Below, one piece after another: positions 51,061 to 59,819 of a stretch of 64,000 nt of DNA. The position numbers were made by a program, and so were the translations under genes. The notes under the pieces were generated by a model. It saw nothing but the letters and a program-made list of their open reading frames with translations, was not told the origin of the DNA and searched no databases. The number at the start of each line of letters is the position of its first letter. Within the stretch, counting starts at the first letter, position 1. Source of the stretch: Roseiarcus sp049513815 (GTDB lineage: Bacteria > Pseudomonadota > Alphaproteobacteria > Rhizobiales > Beijerinckiaceae); the NCBI GenBank assembly GCA_049513815.1, contig JBEKVR010000001.1, forward strand, positions 26,252 to 90,251, written 5' to 3'.

Positions 51061-52505
51061 GCGGGCTCCCGTTCGACGGCGTGGCGGCGATCCTGATTCT
51101 GCCGGCGGCGACGGCGGCGCTGCTCGCCTTGCTGCCCGGCTATCGGCTGTCGGCGGCGATCAACGTCGCCTCGTCGTTGGCGACCTTTGTCGCCGCGATC
51201 TCGTTTCTGTTCTTCAAGCCGGCGACCGGCGACTATTTCCTGGTCGATGAGCTCAACATCGTCTTCATCGTCCTCAACACTTTCGTCGCCTTCACCTCCA
51301 GCGTGTTCTCGGCGAGCTACATCGCCCACGAGCTGGAGATCGGTCGGCTGACGCCGACTCACCTGCGCTTTTATCACGCGATGTATCAGACGCTGCTGTT
51401 CGCGATGAATCTGGCGCTGGTCGCCAACAACATCGGGCTAATGTGGGTGGCGATCGAGATGGCGACGCTGACCACGGTGGCGATGGTCGGCATCTACCGC
51501 ACGCCCGAGGCGATCGAAGCGGCGTGGAAATACTTCATCCTCGGCAGCGTCGGCATCGCGCTGGCCCTGTTCGGCACCATCCTCGTCTACATGGCGGCGC
51601 GCCCGGTGGTGGGCGAAGGGATCGACGGCATGGTGTGGACGACGCTGATGAGGCGCGTCTCCGAGTTCGAGCCGGCGCTGCTCAACCTCGCCTTCGTCTT
51701 CCTGATGCTCGGCTACGGCACCAAGGTTGGCTTGGCGCCGCTGCACGCCTGGCTGCCCGACGCGCATGCTGAAGGCCCGACGCCGATCTCGGCGGTGCTG
51801 TCCGGTCTGCTGCTGAACGTCGCGCTCTACGCGGTGCTGCGGTTCAAGCTGCTGCTCGACGGCAACGCCGGCGCGATCGCGCCAGGGCCGCTGATGGCGA
51901 CGCTGGGCATCGTCTCGCTGATTTTCGCCGCCTTCATGCTCTATCGGCGGCGCGACATCAAACGTCTGTTCGCGTTCTCCTCGATCGAGCACATGGGAAT
52001 CATCGTGTTCGCCTTTGGCATGGGGGGGCCGCTGGCCAATTTCGCCGGTCTGCTGCACATGACGATGCACTCGCTGACCAAGTCGGCGATCTTCTTCACC
52101 GTCGGCCATATCGCGCAGGCCAAGGGAACACAGAAGATCGCCGACATCCGAGGCCTGACCGTCTCTCATCCGGCCCTCGGCTGGAGCCTCGTCGTCGGCG
52201 TCTTCGCCATCGCTGGGCTGCCGCCACTGGGCATTTTCACCAGCGAGTTCCTGGTCGTCAGCTCGACCTTTGCGCGCGAGCCTTGGCTGGCGCTGCTGTT
52301 GGTGTTCGGCCTGCTGCTCGCCTTCGGCGCGCTGGTCCTGCGCCTGCAGGGCATGGCGTTCGGCGAGCCGAGCCCAGGCGACAGACGCTCGACCGCCTCC
52401 TCGCTGCCGATCGCGGCCCATCTCGGGCTGGTTCTCGTGGCCGGTCTCTACCTGCCGCCGCCGCTGGTCGCTTGGTTCCAGCACGTCGCGGCGATGTTGC
52501 GCTAG
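51057..52505 (+). CDS. hyfF: Hydrogenase-4 component F / antiporter-like subunit
   Basis: A 482-residue membrane protein with about 14 hydrophobic segments, of the HyfF/NuoN-Mrp family. Core signatures are LMLGYGTKVGLAPLHAWLPD (proton-channel Lys and His), EGPTPISAVLSGLLLNVALY and LFAFSSIEHMGIIVFAFGMG. The start is GTG 51057 overlapping hyfE by four bases. It is a second antiporter-like module beside HyfB. Confidence 0.88.
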   Translation: MSGLPFDGVAAILILPAATAALLALLPGYRLSAAINVASSLATFVAAISFLFFKPATGDYFLVDELNIVFIVLNTFVAFTSSVFSASYIAHELEIGRLTPTHLRFYHAMYQTLLFAMNLALVANNIGLMWVAIEMATLTTVAMVGIYRTPEAIEAAWKYFILGSVGIALALFGTILVYMAARPVVGEGIDGMVWTTLMRRVSEFEPALLNLAFVFLMLGYGTKVGLAPLHAWLPDAHAEGPTPISAVLSGLLLNVALYAVLRFKLLLDGNAGAIAPGPLMATLGIVSLIFAAFMLYRRRDIKRLFAFSSIEHMGIIVFAFGMGGPLANFAGLLHMTMHSLTKSAIFFTVGHIAQAKGTQKIADIRGLTVSHPALGWSLVVGVFAIAGLPPLGIFTSEFLVVSSTFAREPWLALLLVFGLLLAFGALVLRLQGMAFGEPSPGDRRSTASSLPIAAHLGLVLVAGLYLPPPLVAWFQHVAAMLR

Positions 52506-52517
52506 CGGAGCCCTCGC

Positions 52518-53990
52518 ATGACGACGGCCAAACCAACGCAAGACAACGCTTGGGGCGACGCCTGGGGCGAGGCCACGCACCGGCTCGCCTCCGGCGAAGC
52601 GCGGCTGGTCGGCTTGTGGGCTGACGGCGCCGAAGCGCGCATGGCGCTATCGGCGGGCCGGCCGGAACTTGAGTTCTTCCACTATGCCACTGTCGACGGC
52701 TCGTTTCCCTCGGTCGGCGCGACGCACGCGCCGGCGATCCGCCTCGAGCGCGCGATCGCCGACCTCAGCGGGCTGAAGGCGCGCGGCGCGCCGGACCCGC
52801 GGCCTTGGCTCGACCATGGCCGCTGGCCGCTCGCGCATCCGCTTGCGGGCGGCGCGCCAACGAGCGGCGGCGGGCCGGAGCGCTATGCCTTTCTCGGCGC
52901 CGAGGGCGTCGGGCTGCATCAGATTCCCGTCGGGCCGGTGCACGCAGGGATCATCGAGCCCGGCCATTTCCGCTTCCACGCCAGCGGCGAGACGATCGTG
53001 CGGCTGGAGGCGCGGCTCGGCTACGTCCACAAGGGCGTCGAGCATTTGATGGCGGGCGCCGATCTAACCCGCGGCGCTCAGCTCGCCGCCCGGGTCAGCG
53101 GCGACAGCACGGTCGCCTACCAGATCGCCTTCGCCCGCGCCGTCGAAGCGGCGAGCGGAATCGTCGCGCCGCCGCGAGCGGCGTGGCTGAGGGCGCTGAT
53201 GGCCGAGATCGAGCGCGTCGCCAATCACCTCGGCGACATCGGCGCGATCTGCAACGACGCCTCGTTCTCTTTGATGCACGCCCATACCGGCGCGTTGCGC
53301 GAGCTGACGCTGCGCGCCGCCGACATTGCGTTCGGCCACCGGCTGATGATGGACTGCGTCACGCCAGGCGGCGTCCTCGTCGATCTCGATCGCGACCGCC
53401 GCACAGCTCTGCGCGAGTTGACGACGACGATCCGCGACAAGTTTCCGCGCCTGGTCGAGCTCTACGACAACACCGCCTCGCTGCAGGACCGCACCGTGGG
53501 AACCGGGCGGCTCGATCCCGAGCTGGCGCTGCGCTTCGGTTGCGGCGGCGTGATCGGACGCGCCTCGGGCCGCGATTTCGACGCGCGGCGCGACCATTCC
53601 TATTCGCCCTACGACGAGCTGCGCTTCGACACGCCGGTCTGGCGCGAAGGCGACGTCAACGCGCGGGTGTGGGTGCGCATCCGCGAGGTCGAGGAATCGG
53701 TGCGCCTGATCGGTCAGATCCTCGATCGGCTGCCGGTCGGTCCGATCCGCGCCGAGCGCGAGCCCGCCCGGCGAGCGGGCGAAGGTTGGGCGCTCGTCGA
53801 AGGGTTCCGCGGCGACGTCTTCGTCTACGTGCGTCTCGGCGACGACGGCAGAATCGCGCGCTGCCATCTGCGCGACCCGTCGTGGTTCCAGTGGCCGCTG
53901 CTCGAGGCGGCGATCGAGGGCAACATCGTCGCCGACTTCCCGCTGTGCAACAAGTCGTTCAATTGTTCCTATTCCGGCCACGACCTCTGA
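52518..53990 (+). CDS. hyfG: Hydrogenase-4 large subunit-like protein lacking NiFe ligands
   Basis: A 490-residue soluble protein: a NuoC-like N-terminal domain (about 1-120) fused to a NuoD/HycE-like domain. The NiFe signature region GYVHKGVEHLM... runs into ARVSGDSTVAYQIAFARAVE. Catalytic relatives have RVCGxC here, but both cysteines are Ser (Ser194 and Ser197). The C-terminus, PLCNKSFNCSYSGHDL, has no DPCxxC. Thus none of the four Ni-binding cysteines is in place. The fold and contacts are otherwise kept. By family knowledge this marks energy-converting hydrogenase-related (Ehr) complexes. Hydrogenase activity is not expected. Confidence 0.9.
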   Translation: MTTAKPTQDNAWGDAWGEATHRLASGEARLVGLWADGAEARMALSAGRPELEFFHYATVDGSFPSVGATHAPAIRLERAIADLSGLKARGAPDPRPWLDHGRWPLAHPLAGGAPTSGGGPERYAFLGAEGVGLHQIPVGPVHAGIIEPGHFRFHASGETIVRLEARLGYVHKGVEHLMAGADLTRGAQLAARVSGDSTVAYQIAFARAVEAASGIVAPPRAAWLRALMAEIERVANHLGDIGAICNDASFSLMHAHTGALRELTLRAADIAFGHRLMMDCVTPGGVLVDLDRDRRTALRELTTTIRDKFPRLVELYDNTASLQDRTVGTGRLDPELALRFGCGGVIGRASGRDFDARRDHSYSPYDELRFDTPVWREGDVNARVWVRIREVEESVRLIGQILDRLPVGPIRAEREPARRAGEGWALVEGFRGDVFVYVRLGDDGRIARCHLRDPSWFQWPLLEAAIEGNIVADFPLCNKSFNCSYSGHDL

Positions 53991-54006
53991 GGAAGGCGAG
54001 GAGACG

Positions 54007-54531
54007 ATGCGCCGAACGCTGATCGAGGGGCTGCTGAACGGTCCGCTGACTGAACCGGCGCCGGGCGCCGACGACGCCGAACTTGCCGCCCTCGCCGGCG
54101 AGGTCGAGCGCGCCGCCGCCCAGAGCCTCGGCCGCAGCCTGTCGATTCGGCATGTCGACGCCGGCTCGTGCAACGGCTGCGAACTCGAGATTCACGCGCT
54201 CGGCAACGCCTATTATGATCTCGAACGCTTCGGCCTGCGCTTCGTCGCTTCGCCGCGTCACGCCGACGTGCTGCTGGTGACCGGGCCGGTGACGCGCAAC
54301 ATGCGCGAGGCGCTCGAGCGGACCTACGCCGCGACGCCGGCGCCCAAATGGGTGGTCGCCTGCGGCGCCTGCGCCAAGAACGGCGGCGCCTTCGCCGGCA
54401 GCTACGCGATCGTCGGCGGCGTCGGCGACGTCTTGCCGGTCGATCTCCATGTGCCCGGCTGTCCGCCTCGGCCCGCGACGCTGCTGAAGGCGCTGCTGGC
54501 TCTGCTCAACGGCCACGGGCGCGAGCGGTAA
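54007..54531 (+). CDS. hyfI: Hydrogenase-4 small subunit-like Fe-S protein
   Basis: A 174-residue protein of the HyfI/HycG/NuoB family that carries one [4Fe-4S] cluster next to the active-site region. The Cys ligands are visible in VDAGSCNGCELEIHALG, VVACGACAKNGG and HVPGCPPRP. About 40 residues of extra N-terminal sequence precede the domain. It is the last gene of the six-gene hyf-like operon. A ferredoxin-type subunit (HyfA/HyfH), which normally relays electrons, is not encoded here. Confidence 0.88.
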   Translation: MRRTLIEGLLNGPLTEPAPGADDAELAALAGEVERAAAQSLGRSLSIRHVDAGSCNGCELEIHALGNAYYDLERFGLRFVASPRHADVLLVTGPVTRNMREALERTYAATPAPKWVVACGACAKNGGAFAGSYAIVGGVGDVLPVDLHVPGCPPRPATLLKALLALLNGHGRER

Positions 54532-54677
54532 GGCGGCCATCGCCTAAGCGGGCGCTGCATTTGACCGCCGGCGCGGGGGCCAAGCGTCGGATCCTGACCG
54601 CCGACGCGGCGATTGCCGCGCCGCGCGCGTCGCTGCTAGGCTCCGCCTTGCCGTCCCTCGCCAAGGAGTCCAGTCGC

Positions 54678-55439
54678 TTGCCGCACGCCCGCTATCCCAG
54701 CCTGCACGATCGCGTCGTCTTCATCACCGGCGGCGGATCGGGGATCGGCGCGGCGATGGTCGAGGCCTTCGTCGCGCAAGGGGCGAACGTCGCCTTCGTC
54801 GACATCGCCAAGGACGAATCCCTCAGGTTGGTCGAACGCGCCGTCGGTCCACAGAAGCCGTTGTTCATCGAGTGCGATCTGACCAACCTCGCCGCGCTCG
54901 AGGCGGCGATGGTCGAGACGCGCCAGCGGCTGGGGCCGATCGCGGTGCTGATCAACAACGCCGCCAACGACACGCGGCGCGCCTTCGTCGACGTCACCGA
55001 GGCCGACTGGGACTTCACGATGGCGGTCAACCTCAAGCACCAGTTCTTCGCCGCCCAGATCGCCGCCCAGTCGATGCGGGAGATCGGCGGCGGCTCGATC
55101 GTCAATTTCTCGTCCACGGTATGGATGATCGGGTCGCCGAACTTGGCTGTGTATGCGGCCGCAAAAGCGGCGGTCGTCGGCCTCACCAACAGCCTGGCGC
55201 ACGAGCTCGGCGGCGACAATATTCGCGTCAATTGCATTGCGCCCGGGGCGGTGATGACCGAGCGACAGCGGCGATTGTGGTTCACCACCGACGCCGACGT
55301 CGCGCGGATGGTGGCGCGCCAATGTCTTCCGCAGGCGATCAGTCCGGAAGCGGTCGCCAGCACGGCGCTGTTCCTCGCCGCCGACGACAGCCGGATGATC
55401 ACCAGGCATTGTCTGGTCGTCGACGCCGGCATGCGCTGA
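54678..55439 (+). CDS. Short-chain dehydrogenase/reductase
   Basis: A 253-residue NAD(P)-dependent SDR. The cofactor motif is VVFITGGGSGIGAAMVEAFV. Catalytic Ser is in VNFSST and Tyr-Lys in AVYAAAKAAVVGLTN. A conserved NAAND-like block (LINNAANDTRRAF) follows. The start is TTG 54678, nine bases after AAGGAG, which is where relatives begin; no in-frame ATG lies nearby. The substrate is unknown; close relatives act on sugars or hydroxy acids. It stands alone after the hyf-like operon. Confidence 0.85.
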   Translation: MPHARYPSLHDRVVFITGGGSGIGAAMVEAFVAQGANVAFVDIAKDESLRLVERAVGPQKPLFIECDLTNLAALEAAMVETRQRLGPIAVLINNAANDTRRAFVDVTEADWDFTMAVNLKHQFFAAQIAAQSMREIGGGSIVNFSSTVWMIGSPNLAVYAAAKAAVVGLTNSLAHELGGDNIRVNCIAPGAVMTERQRRLWFTTDADVARMVARQCLPQAISPEAVASTALFLAADDSRMITRHCLVVDAGMR

Positions 55440-55550
55440 TTGCGCCGCAACTGTGCATTTGAGAGAATTGCGCTTGATCGGGCGCCCGGGCGAGCGCATC
55501 CTTTCGCCAGGCAGGTCCGCCAGGTGGCCGCCTTCGCAGGGAGGAACCCC

Positions 55551-55982
55551 ATGACCGTCGCGCGAATTCTCGCGGACAAGGGCAGAGATGTCCTCACTAC
55601 GCAGCCGCATCGCACCGTTAAGGAAGTTGCAGCCCAACTCGCATCCCGGGGCGTCGGCGCCGTCGTCGTGTCCGACGCGTCGCATGCCGTGCTTGGCATC
55701 GTCTCCGAACGCGACATCGTGCGCGCGATCGGCGTCGGTCCGTCGAGCGTGCTGGAAGAACCGGTGTCGCGCTACATGACGGCCAAAGTGACGACCGTCA
55801 ACGAAAACGCGTCGATCGACCGGGTGATGGAGCTGATGACCGCGGGCCGCTTCCGCCATCTGCCGGTGGTCGAAGACGGGCGGCTGGTCGGCATCGTCTC
55901 GATCGGCGACGTCGTCAAACGTCACGTCAACGCGATCGAAAGCGAGCAGCGGGCGCTGCGCGATTACATCGCCACCGCCTGA
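55551..55982 (+). CDS. CBS domain pair protein
   Basis: A 143-residue protein made of two CBS domains (about residues 5-63 and 72-130). The first has GAVVVSDASHAVLGIVSERD and the second HLPVVEDGRLVGIVSIGDVV. CBS pairs bind adenine nucleotides and act as energy sensors. GGGAGGAACCCC precedes the ATG. Such small stand-alone CBS proteins are frequent in alphaproteobacteria and have no settled role. Confidence 0.9.
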   Translation: MTVARILADKGRDVLTTQPHRTVKEVAAQLASRGVGAVVVSDASHAVLGIVSERDIVRAIGVGPSSVLEEPVSRYMTAKVTTVNENASIDRVMELMTAGRFRHLPVVEDGRLVGIVSIGDVVKRHVNAIESEQRALRDYIATA

Positions 55983-55995
55983 ACGTCGGGCCGCG

Positions 55996-56958
55996 TCAGC
56001 CCTCGGCGGCGGGCGCGAGCTCGAAACACTCGGCGAGGTCGCCGCGCGCGCGCCGCACCGCTTCGCGGCCGAGCGCGACGAGCTCTTCGGCGCGGTCGAA
56101 CTCGAACACGCCGATCCGGCCGACTTTCAGATTGATCAGCACGTCGGGCGGATCGCCGGCGAGACGCGAACGCATCAGCCGGTCCTGGGTGATGTTGAAC
56201 GCGTTGACCATCACCGAGGCGAGGCCCGGCGCGTTCGCGCCGGATCGTCCGCGGCGCAGCAGCCCTGAGACGCGGCGCGCGGCCGGCGGCGCTTCGTCTT
56301 CGGCCAGGTCGGTCTCGACTCCGTCGTGTCGGGTCGCGCCGCGGCCGGTGCCGTCGATGGCGATGCTGAGCGCGACGACGCGCTCGGCGCCGAGCGCGCG
56401 CGCCACGCTGACCGGCACCGGGTTGACGACCGCGCCGTCGATCAGCCAGCGACGGCCGAGTCGGACCGGTTCGAAGACGCCGGGCAGGGCGTAGGAGGCG
56501 CGCATCGCGTCGATCAGGGAACCGCGGCGCAGCCAAACCTCATGGCCGGTGCCGAGTTCGGTCGCCACGCCGGCGAAGCGCACCGGCAGGTCTTCGATCC
56601 GCGTCGCGCCGATCGATTCCTGCAATCGGACGCGCAACCGATCGCCGCCGATCAGCCCGGCGCCGCTGAAGGAAAAGTCGAGCAGGCCGAACACGCGCCG
56701 GCGGTTGAGCGAGCGGGCGAACGACTCGAGCTCGTCGAGCCGGCCGGCCGCGAAGCACCCGCCGACCAGGGCCCCGATCGACGATCCGACGACGACGTCG
56801 GGAACGAGGCCCATCGCGTTGAGTTCGTGCAGCGCGCCGATATGCGCCCAACCACGCGCCGCGCCGGCGCCCAGCGCGAGGCCGATCCGCGGCCCGGCGC
56901 GCCGGCGGCCGCCCGCCGCAGTCTCGGCTTCCGTTTTGCGCAGGAGGTCGTCCGCCAT
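55996..56958 (-). CDS. Patatin-like phospholipase (RssA family)
   Basis: A 320-residue protein with the patatin catalytic dyad. The oxyanion loop is LALGAGAARGWAHIGALHEL, the nucleophile Ser is in VVVGSSIGALVGG (GxSxG), and the Asp is in LIDGAVVNPVPVSVARALGA. The domain is of the NTE/RssA type and lacks a membrane anchor. It likely hydrolyses lysophospholipids or acyl chains. It converges with the CBS gene. Confidence 0.9.
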   Translation of the reverse strand: MADDLLRKTEAETAAGGRRRAGPRIGLALGAGAARGWAHIGALHELNAMGLVPDVVVGSSIGALVGGCFAAGRLDELESFARSLNRRRVFGLLDFSFSGAGLIGGDRLRVRLQESIGATRIEDLPVRFAGVATELGTGHEVWLRRGSLIDAMRASYALPGVFEPVRLGRRWLIDGAVVNPVPVSVARALGAERVVALSIAIDGTGRGATRHDGVETDLAEDEAPPAARRVSGLLRRGRSGANAPGLASVMVNAFNITQDRLMRSRLAGDPPDVLINLKVGRIGVFEFDRAEELVALGREAVRRARGDLAECFELAPAAEG

Positions 56959-57055
56959 GGCTCAAGCCTCGTCGGCCGCGTTCTTCAGGTCTCCGTCGCT
57001 TGCGTTGCGCTCCCGTTTCGTCGCGGGTCTGCCGCGCTCCGCTTGCGCAGAGGGG

Positions 57056-57454
57056 TTACATGCCTTCGACCGGCGCCAGCCGCGCGCCGTCGGCGGCGGG
57101 TTCGACCCGCCGGTAGAAACACGATCGACGGCCGGTGTGGCAGGCGCCGCCGTCGCCGCCGACCTTGACCCGGGCGAGCAGCGCATCCTGATCGCAGTCG
57201 ACCCGGAGTTCGACCACGGTCTGGACGTGGCCGGACGTGTCGCCCTTGCGCCACAGCTTTTGCCGCGAGCGCGACCAATAGTGCGTCACGCCGGTCGCCA
57301 GCGTCTTCTCGATCGCCTCGGCGTTCATGTGAGCGAGCATCAGCACTTCGCCGCTGGCGGCGTCCACAGTGACGCACGTCACCAGCCCGTCAGCCGAGAA
57401 ACGCGGCGTGAAGGCGAAGCCTTCTTCCAGATCGTTTGCGGCCGCGCCCGTCAT
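57056..57454 (-). CDS. hisI: Phosphoribosyl-AMP cyclohydrolase
   Basis: A 132-residue histidine-pathway enzyme that opens the adenine ring of phosphoribosyl-AMP. Motifs: LAHMNAEAIEKTLATGVTHY, RQKLWRKGDTSGHVQ and the metal-binding VDCDQDALL with CHTGRRSCFYR. It is the stand-alone enzyme without a HisE domain. It starts two bases after the folE stop (TCATGATCA arrangement), so the two are translationally linked. Confidence 0.95.
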   Translation of the reverse strand: MTGAAANDLEEGFAFTPRFSADGLVTCVTVDAASGEVLMLAHMNAEAIEKTLATGVTHYWSRSRQKLWRKGDTSGHVQTVVELRVDCDQDALLARVKVGGDGGACHTGRRSCFYRRVEPAADGARLAPVEGM

Positions 57455-57456
57455 GA

Positions 57457-58101
57457 TCAGCGCGCGCCGCGCAGCAGGGTGAGGAAGCGCGTCTGCTCGT
57501 TGGGCTGCGAGCGGAAAACGCCGGTGAACTGGGTCGTCACGGTCGAGACGCCGTCCTTCTTCACGCCGCGCATCGACATGCAGGTGTGCTCGGCTTCGAT
57601 CATCACCGCGACGCCGCGGGTGTTGAGCGCGCCGTCGATCGCGCTGACGATCTGCGCCGACAGCGCCTCCTGGGTCTGCAGCCGCCGCGCGAAGGTGTCG
57701 ACGATGCGCGCCAGCTTCGACAGGCCGACGACGCCGTGGCGCGGATAGTAGGCGATATGCGCCTTGCCGATGAACGGCGCGATGTGGTGCTCGCAATGCG
57801 AGATGAACGGAATGTCGCGGACGAGGACCAGGTCCTTGTAGCCGTCGACGTCGTCGAAGATCCGCGCCAGATGCTTGGCGGGGTCCTGGCGGTAGCCGGC
57901 GAACAGTTCCTCATAGGCCTTGACCACCCGGCGCGGCGTGTCGAGCAGCCCCTCGCGATCGGGATTGTCGCCGGCCCAAGCGATCAGTGTGCGGACCGCC
58001 GCTTCGGCTTCGTCGCGGGTCGGGCGAACGGGCGTTTCGGGGCTGCGCTCGTCGCGGGTGTTTTCGGCGCCGCGCTCGTCGCGGGTGGCAATGTCGTCCA
58101 T
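57457..58101 (-). CDS. folE: GTP cyclohydrolase I
   Basis: A 214-residue enzyme that converts GTP to dihydroneopterin triphosphate, the first step of folate synthesis. Zinc ligands are Cys and His in ISHCEHHIAPF and Cys in HTCMSMRGVK. The N-terminus (first 30 residues) is variable and contains a repeated TRDERGAEN/TRDERSPET motif from a tandem DNA duplication. AGAAGAG precedes the ATG. It is immediately upstream of hisI. Confidence 0.95.
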   Translation of the reverse strand: MDDIATRDERGAENTRDERSPETPVRPTRDEAEAAVRTLIAWAGDNPDREGLLDTPRRVVKAYEELFAGYRQDPAKHLARIFDDVDGYKDLVLVRDIPFISHCEHHIAPFIGKAHIAYYPRHGVVGLSKLARIVDTFARRLQTQEALSAQIVSAIDGALNTRGVAVMIEAEHTCMSMRGVKKDGVSTVTTQFTGVFRSQPNEQTRFLTLLRGAR

Positions 58102-58217
58102 GGGGCTCTTCTAACAATTCGGCGGCGGGGCGGCCACCTTCGGCGCTCGCCTTGGTCGGCTAAGGCTCCTATATAGTTACCTACTCCGGCTGGAAAAGCG
58201 GCGCCTTGTTCAACGTC

Positions 58218-58697
58218 ATGGCCAACGACGATTTCGACGCCATCTACACCGCGCGCATTCTCGAGCTCGCCGCCGATATTCCGCGTCTTGGCCGGCTCGC
58301 CGCCCCCGACGCGACCGCTTCGGCGCGTTCGCCGGTTTGCGGTTCTAAAGTCACGATAGACCTCTGCCTGAGCGAGGACGGCCAGGTCGCCGATTTCGCC
58401 CATGACGTGCGCGCCTGCGCTTTGGGCCAGGCCGCGTCCTCGCTGATGGCGCGCCATATCGTCGGCGCTACGCCCGCGGCGCTGATCGCGCTGCGCGAGG
58501 CGGTCCGGCGCATGCTCAAGGAGAATGGACCGCCGCCGCAGGGCGAATGGGCGGAATTCGCCGTGCTCGAACCGGTGCGCGACCTGCCGTCGCGCCACGC
58601 CGCGACGCTGCTAACGTTCGACGCGGTGGCCGAGGCGCTGGGCAAGATCGAAGCGCTGCGGCGACCGGCCAAAGCGGCCGCCGGGACCGATCGATGA
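58218..58697 (+). CDS. Iron-sulfur cluster assembly scaffold-like protein (IscU/NifU family)
   Basis: A 159-residue protein of the NifU N-terminal/SufU fold. Two Cys positions are conserved: SPVCGSKVTIDL and VRACALGQAASSLM. The region that holds the third Cys in IscU reads SRHAATLLTFDAV, so Ala replaces Cys; as far as I recall relatives from this order show the same. ATG 58218 is chosen over a TTG at 58206. It may act as an alternative scaffold or a carrier. It overlaps yidD by four bases. Confidence 0.85.
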   Translation: MANDDFDAIYTARILELAADIPRLGRLAAPDATASARSPVCGSKVTIDLCLSEDGQVADFAHDVRACALGQAASSLMARHIVGATPAALIALREAVRRMLKENGPPPQGEWAEFAVLEPVRDLPSRHAATLLTFDAVAEALGKIEALRRPAKAAAGTDR

Positions 58698-58993
58698 GCG
58701 CCATCGGGCAGGCGCCGCGGCAGGCCGCCCACATGCTGATCCGCTTCTACCAATTGACTTTTTCAGCTCTGCTAGGTCGCCGCTGCCGCTATCTGCCGAC
58801 CTGCTCGGCCTATGCCGACGAAGCAATTCGGCGGCATGGCCTGTGGGCGGGCGGCTGGATGGCGACGGCGCGAATCTGCCGCTGCCATCCCTGGGGCGGC
58901 AGCGGCTACGACCCGCCGCCACAAATAAGGCCCAGCGGCGCGTCATGGCTGACGCCGTGGCGCTACGGCCGCTGGCGCCGCGGCTGCGACTGA
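58694..58993 (+). CDS. yidD: Membrane protein insertion efficiency factor YidD
   Basis: A 99-residue protein that matches YidD: CRYLPTCSAYADEAIRRHGL then WMATARICRCHPWGGSGYDP. The amphipathic N-terminus (LIRFYQLTFSALLGRR) attaches to the membrane. It assists YidC in inserting membrane proteins. Here it follows the Fe-S scaffold gene (ATGA overlap) and not rnpA/yidC as is usual. Confidence 0.93.
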   Translation: MSAIGQAPRQAAHMLIRFYQLTFSALLGRRCRYLPTCSAYADEAIRRHGLWAGGWMATARICRCHPWGGSGYDPPPQIRPSGASWLTPWRYGRWRRGCD

Positions 58994-59097
58994 AAGCCGG
59001 GGAAAGCCGCCCGGCGCCGCCGTCTGCGGCTGGCGTTCACAGGCGGTTAACCATAGCGTGGTTTCGTCATCGCGACGCGTTTCTGCTTGGTGATCCT

Positions 59098-59790
59098 ATG
59101 TGTTTGCGCCGCATCGCTCTTTGGCTGCTGTTGACCGGCGTCGCGTCGGCGGCGGCGTCGGCCGAGGAGGTTCGCATCATCGGCGACAGCATCGGCGAGG
59201 GCCTGCATTTGGCCTCGAGCGTGCCGTCGCCCGCAAACCGCTTTAACGTCGCGATCTACACGCCGAAAATCTTTGAACAAATTAGGGACATGCCGCGCGG
59301 CGCGAACGTCGTCATGAGCCTGGGCACCAACGACGCGGTCGCCGGCCTCGACGAACAGCAGCCGCGCATCCTGCAGATCGCCGCAGCGGCGCGCGAGCAG
59401 GGCATCAAGCTCACCTGGCTCGGCCCGCCCTGCGTGCGCACCGCCTGGGAAGTCCATTCCGAGAAGCTCGACAAAGTCATCGCCGCGACGCTGGCCGACA
59501 CCTCGGTCGCCTACGTTTCGGCGCAGACGCCCGAGTTCTGCGCCCCCGGGCTGCACGCCGGCGACGGCGTTCACTTTACTATGGCGGGCTATAGGCTGTT
59601 ATGGCAGAAGGCGGCGTCCGCCGCGGGCATCCCGATCCTCGAAGCCGCCGCGAGCGACCACAAGCCGGTTGCCGCAAGTAGCCACAAGAAGGTTCTCGTG
59701 TGCCACAAGAAGAGCTCAAGCGGGAAAAAGTCTTGTCATTACAAGCCTGTCACCCCGCTTGCCTCTCCCGCCGCGCCCGCGCCGGGTTGA
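59098..59790 (+). CDS. SGNH/GDSL hydrolase, exported (1 of 3)
   Basis: A 230-residue protein with a signal peptide (RIALWLLLTGVASAAASAEE). SGNH blocks: IGDSIGEGLH (catalytic Ser), VVMSLGTNDAV and DGVHFTMAGYRL (Asp-His). A Lys/His/Cys-rich tail (SSHKKVLVCHKKSSSGKKSC) follows the catalytic domain. ATG 59098 is chosen to fit the signal peptide. It is probably an esterase acting on acylated glycans in the periplasm. It begins a run of five genes that includes an MBOAT acyltransferase. Confidence 0.85.
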   Translation: MCLRRIALWLLLTGVASAAASAEEVRIIGDSIGEGLHLASSVPSPANRFNVAIYTPKIFEQIRDMPRGANVVMSLGTNDAVAGLDEQQPRILQIAAAAREQGIKLTWLGPPCVRTAWEVHSEKLDKVIAATLADTSVAYVSAQTPEFCAPGLHAGDGVHFTMAGYRLLWQKAASAAGIPILEAAASDHKPVAASSHKKVLVCHKKSSSGKKSCHYKPVTPLASPAAPAPG

Positions 59791-59819
59791 GCGAAACGCA
59801 AGCCAAAGGCGCCTGAAAG

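Noticed and set aside
52518..53990. HyfG as an active NiFe hydrogenase large subunit
   Set aside because: All four expected NiFe cysteines are replaced or absent, so the name hydrogenase is only by homology.
54540..54677. Upstream extension of the SDR from 54348
   Set aside because: It runs over the hyfI 3' end in another frame. The SDR's TTG at 54678 has a ribosome-binding site and matches the N-terminus of the family.
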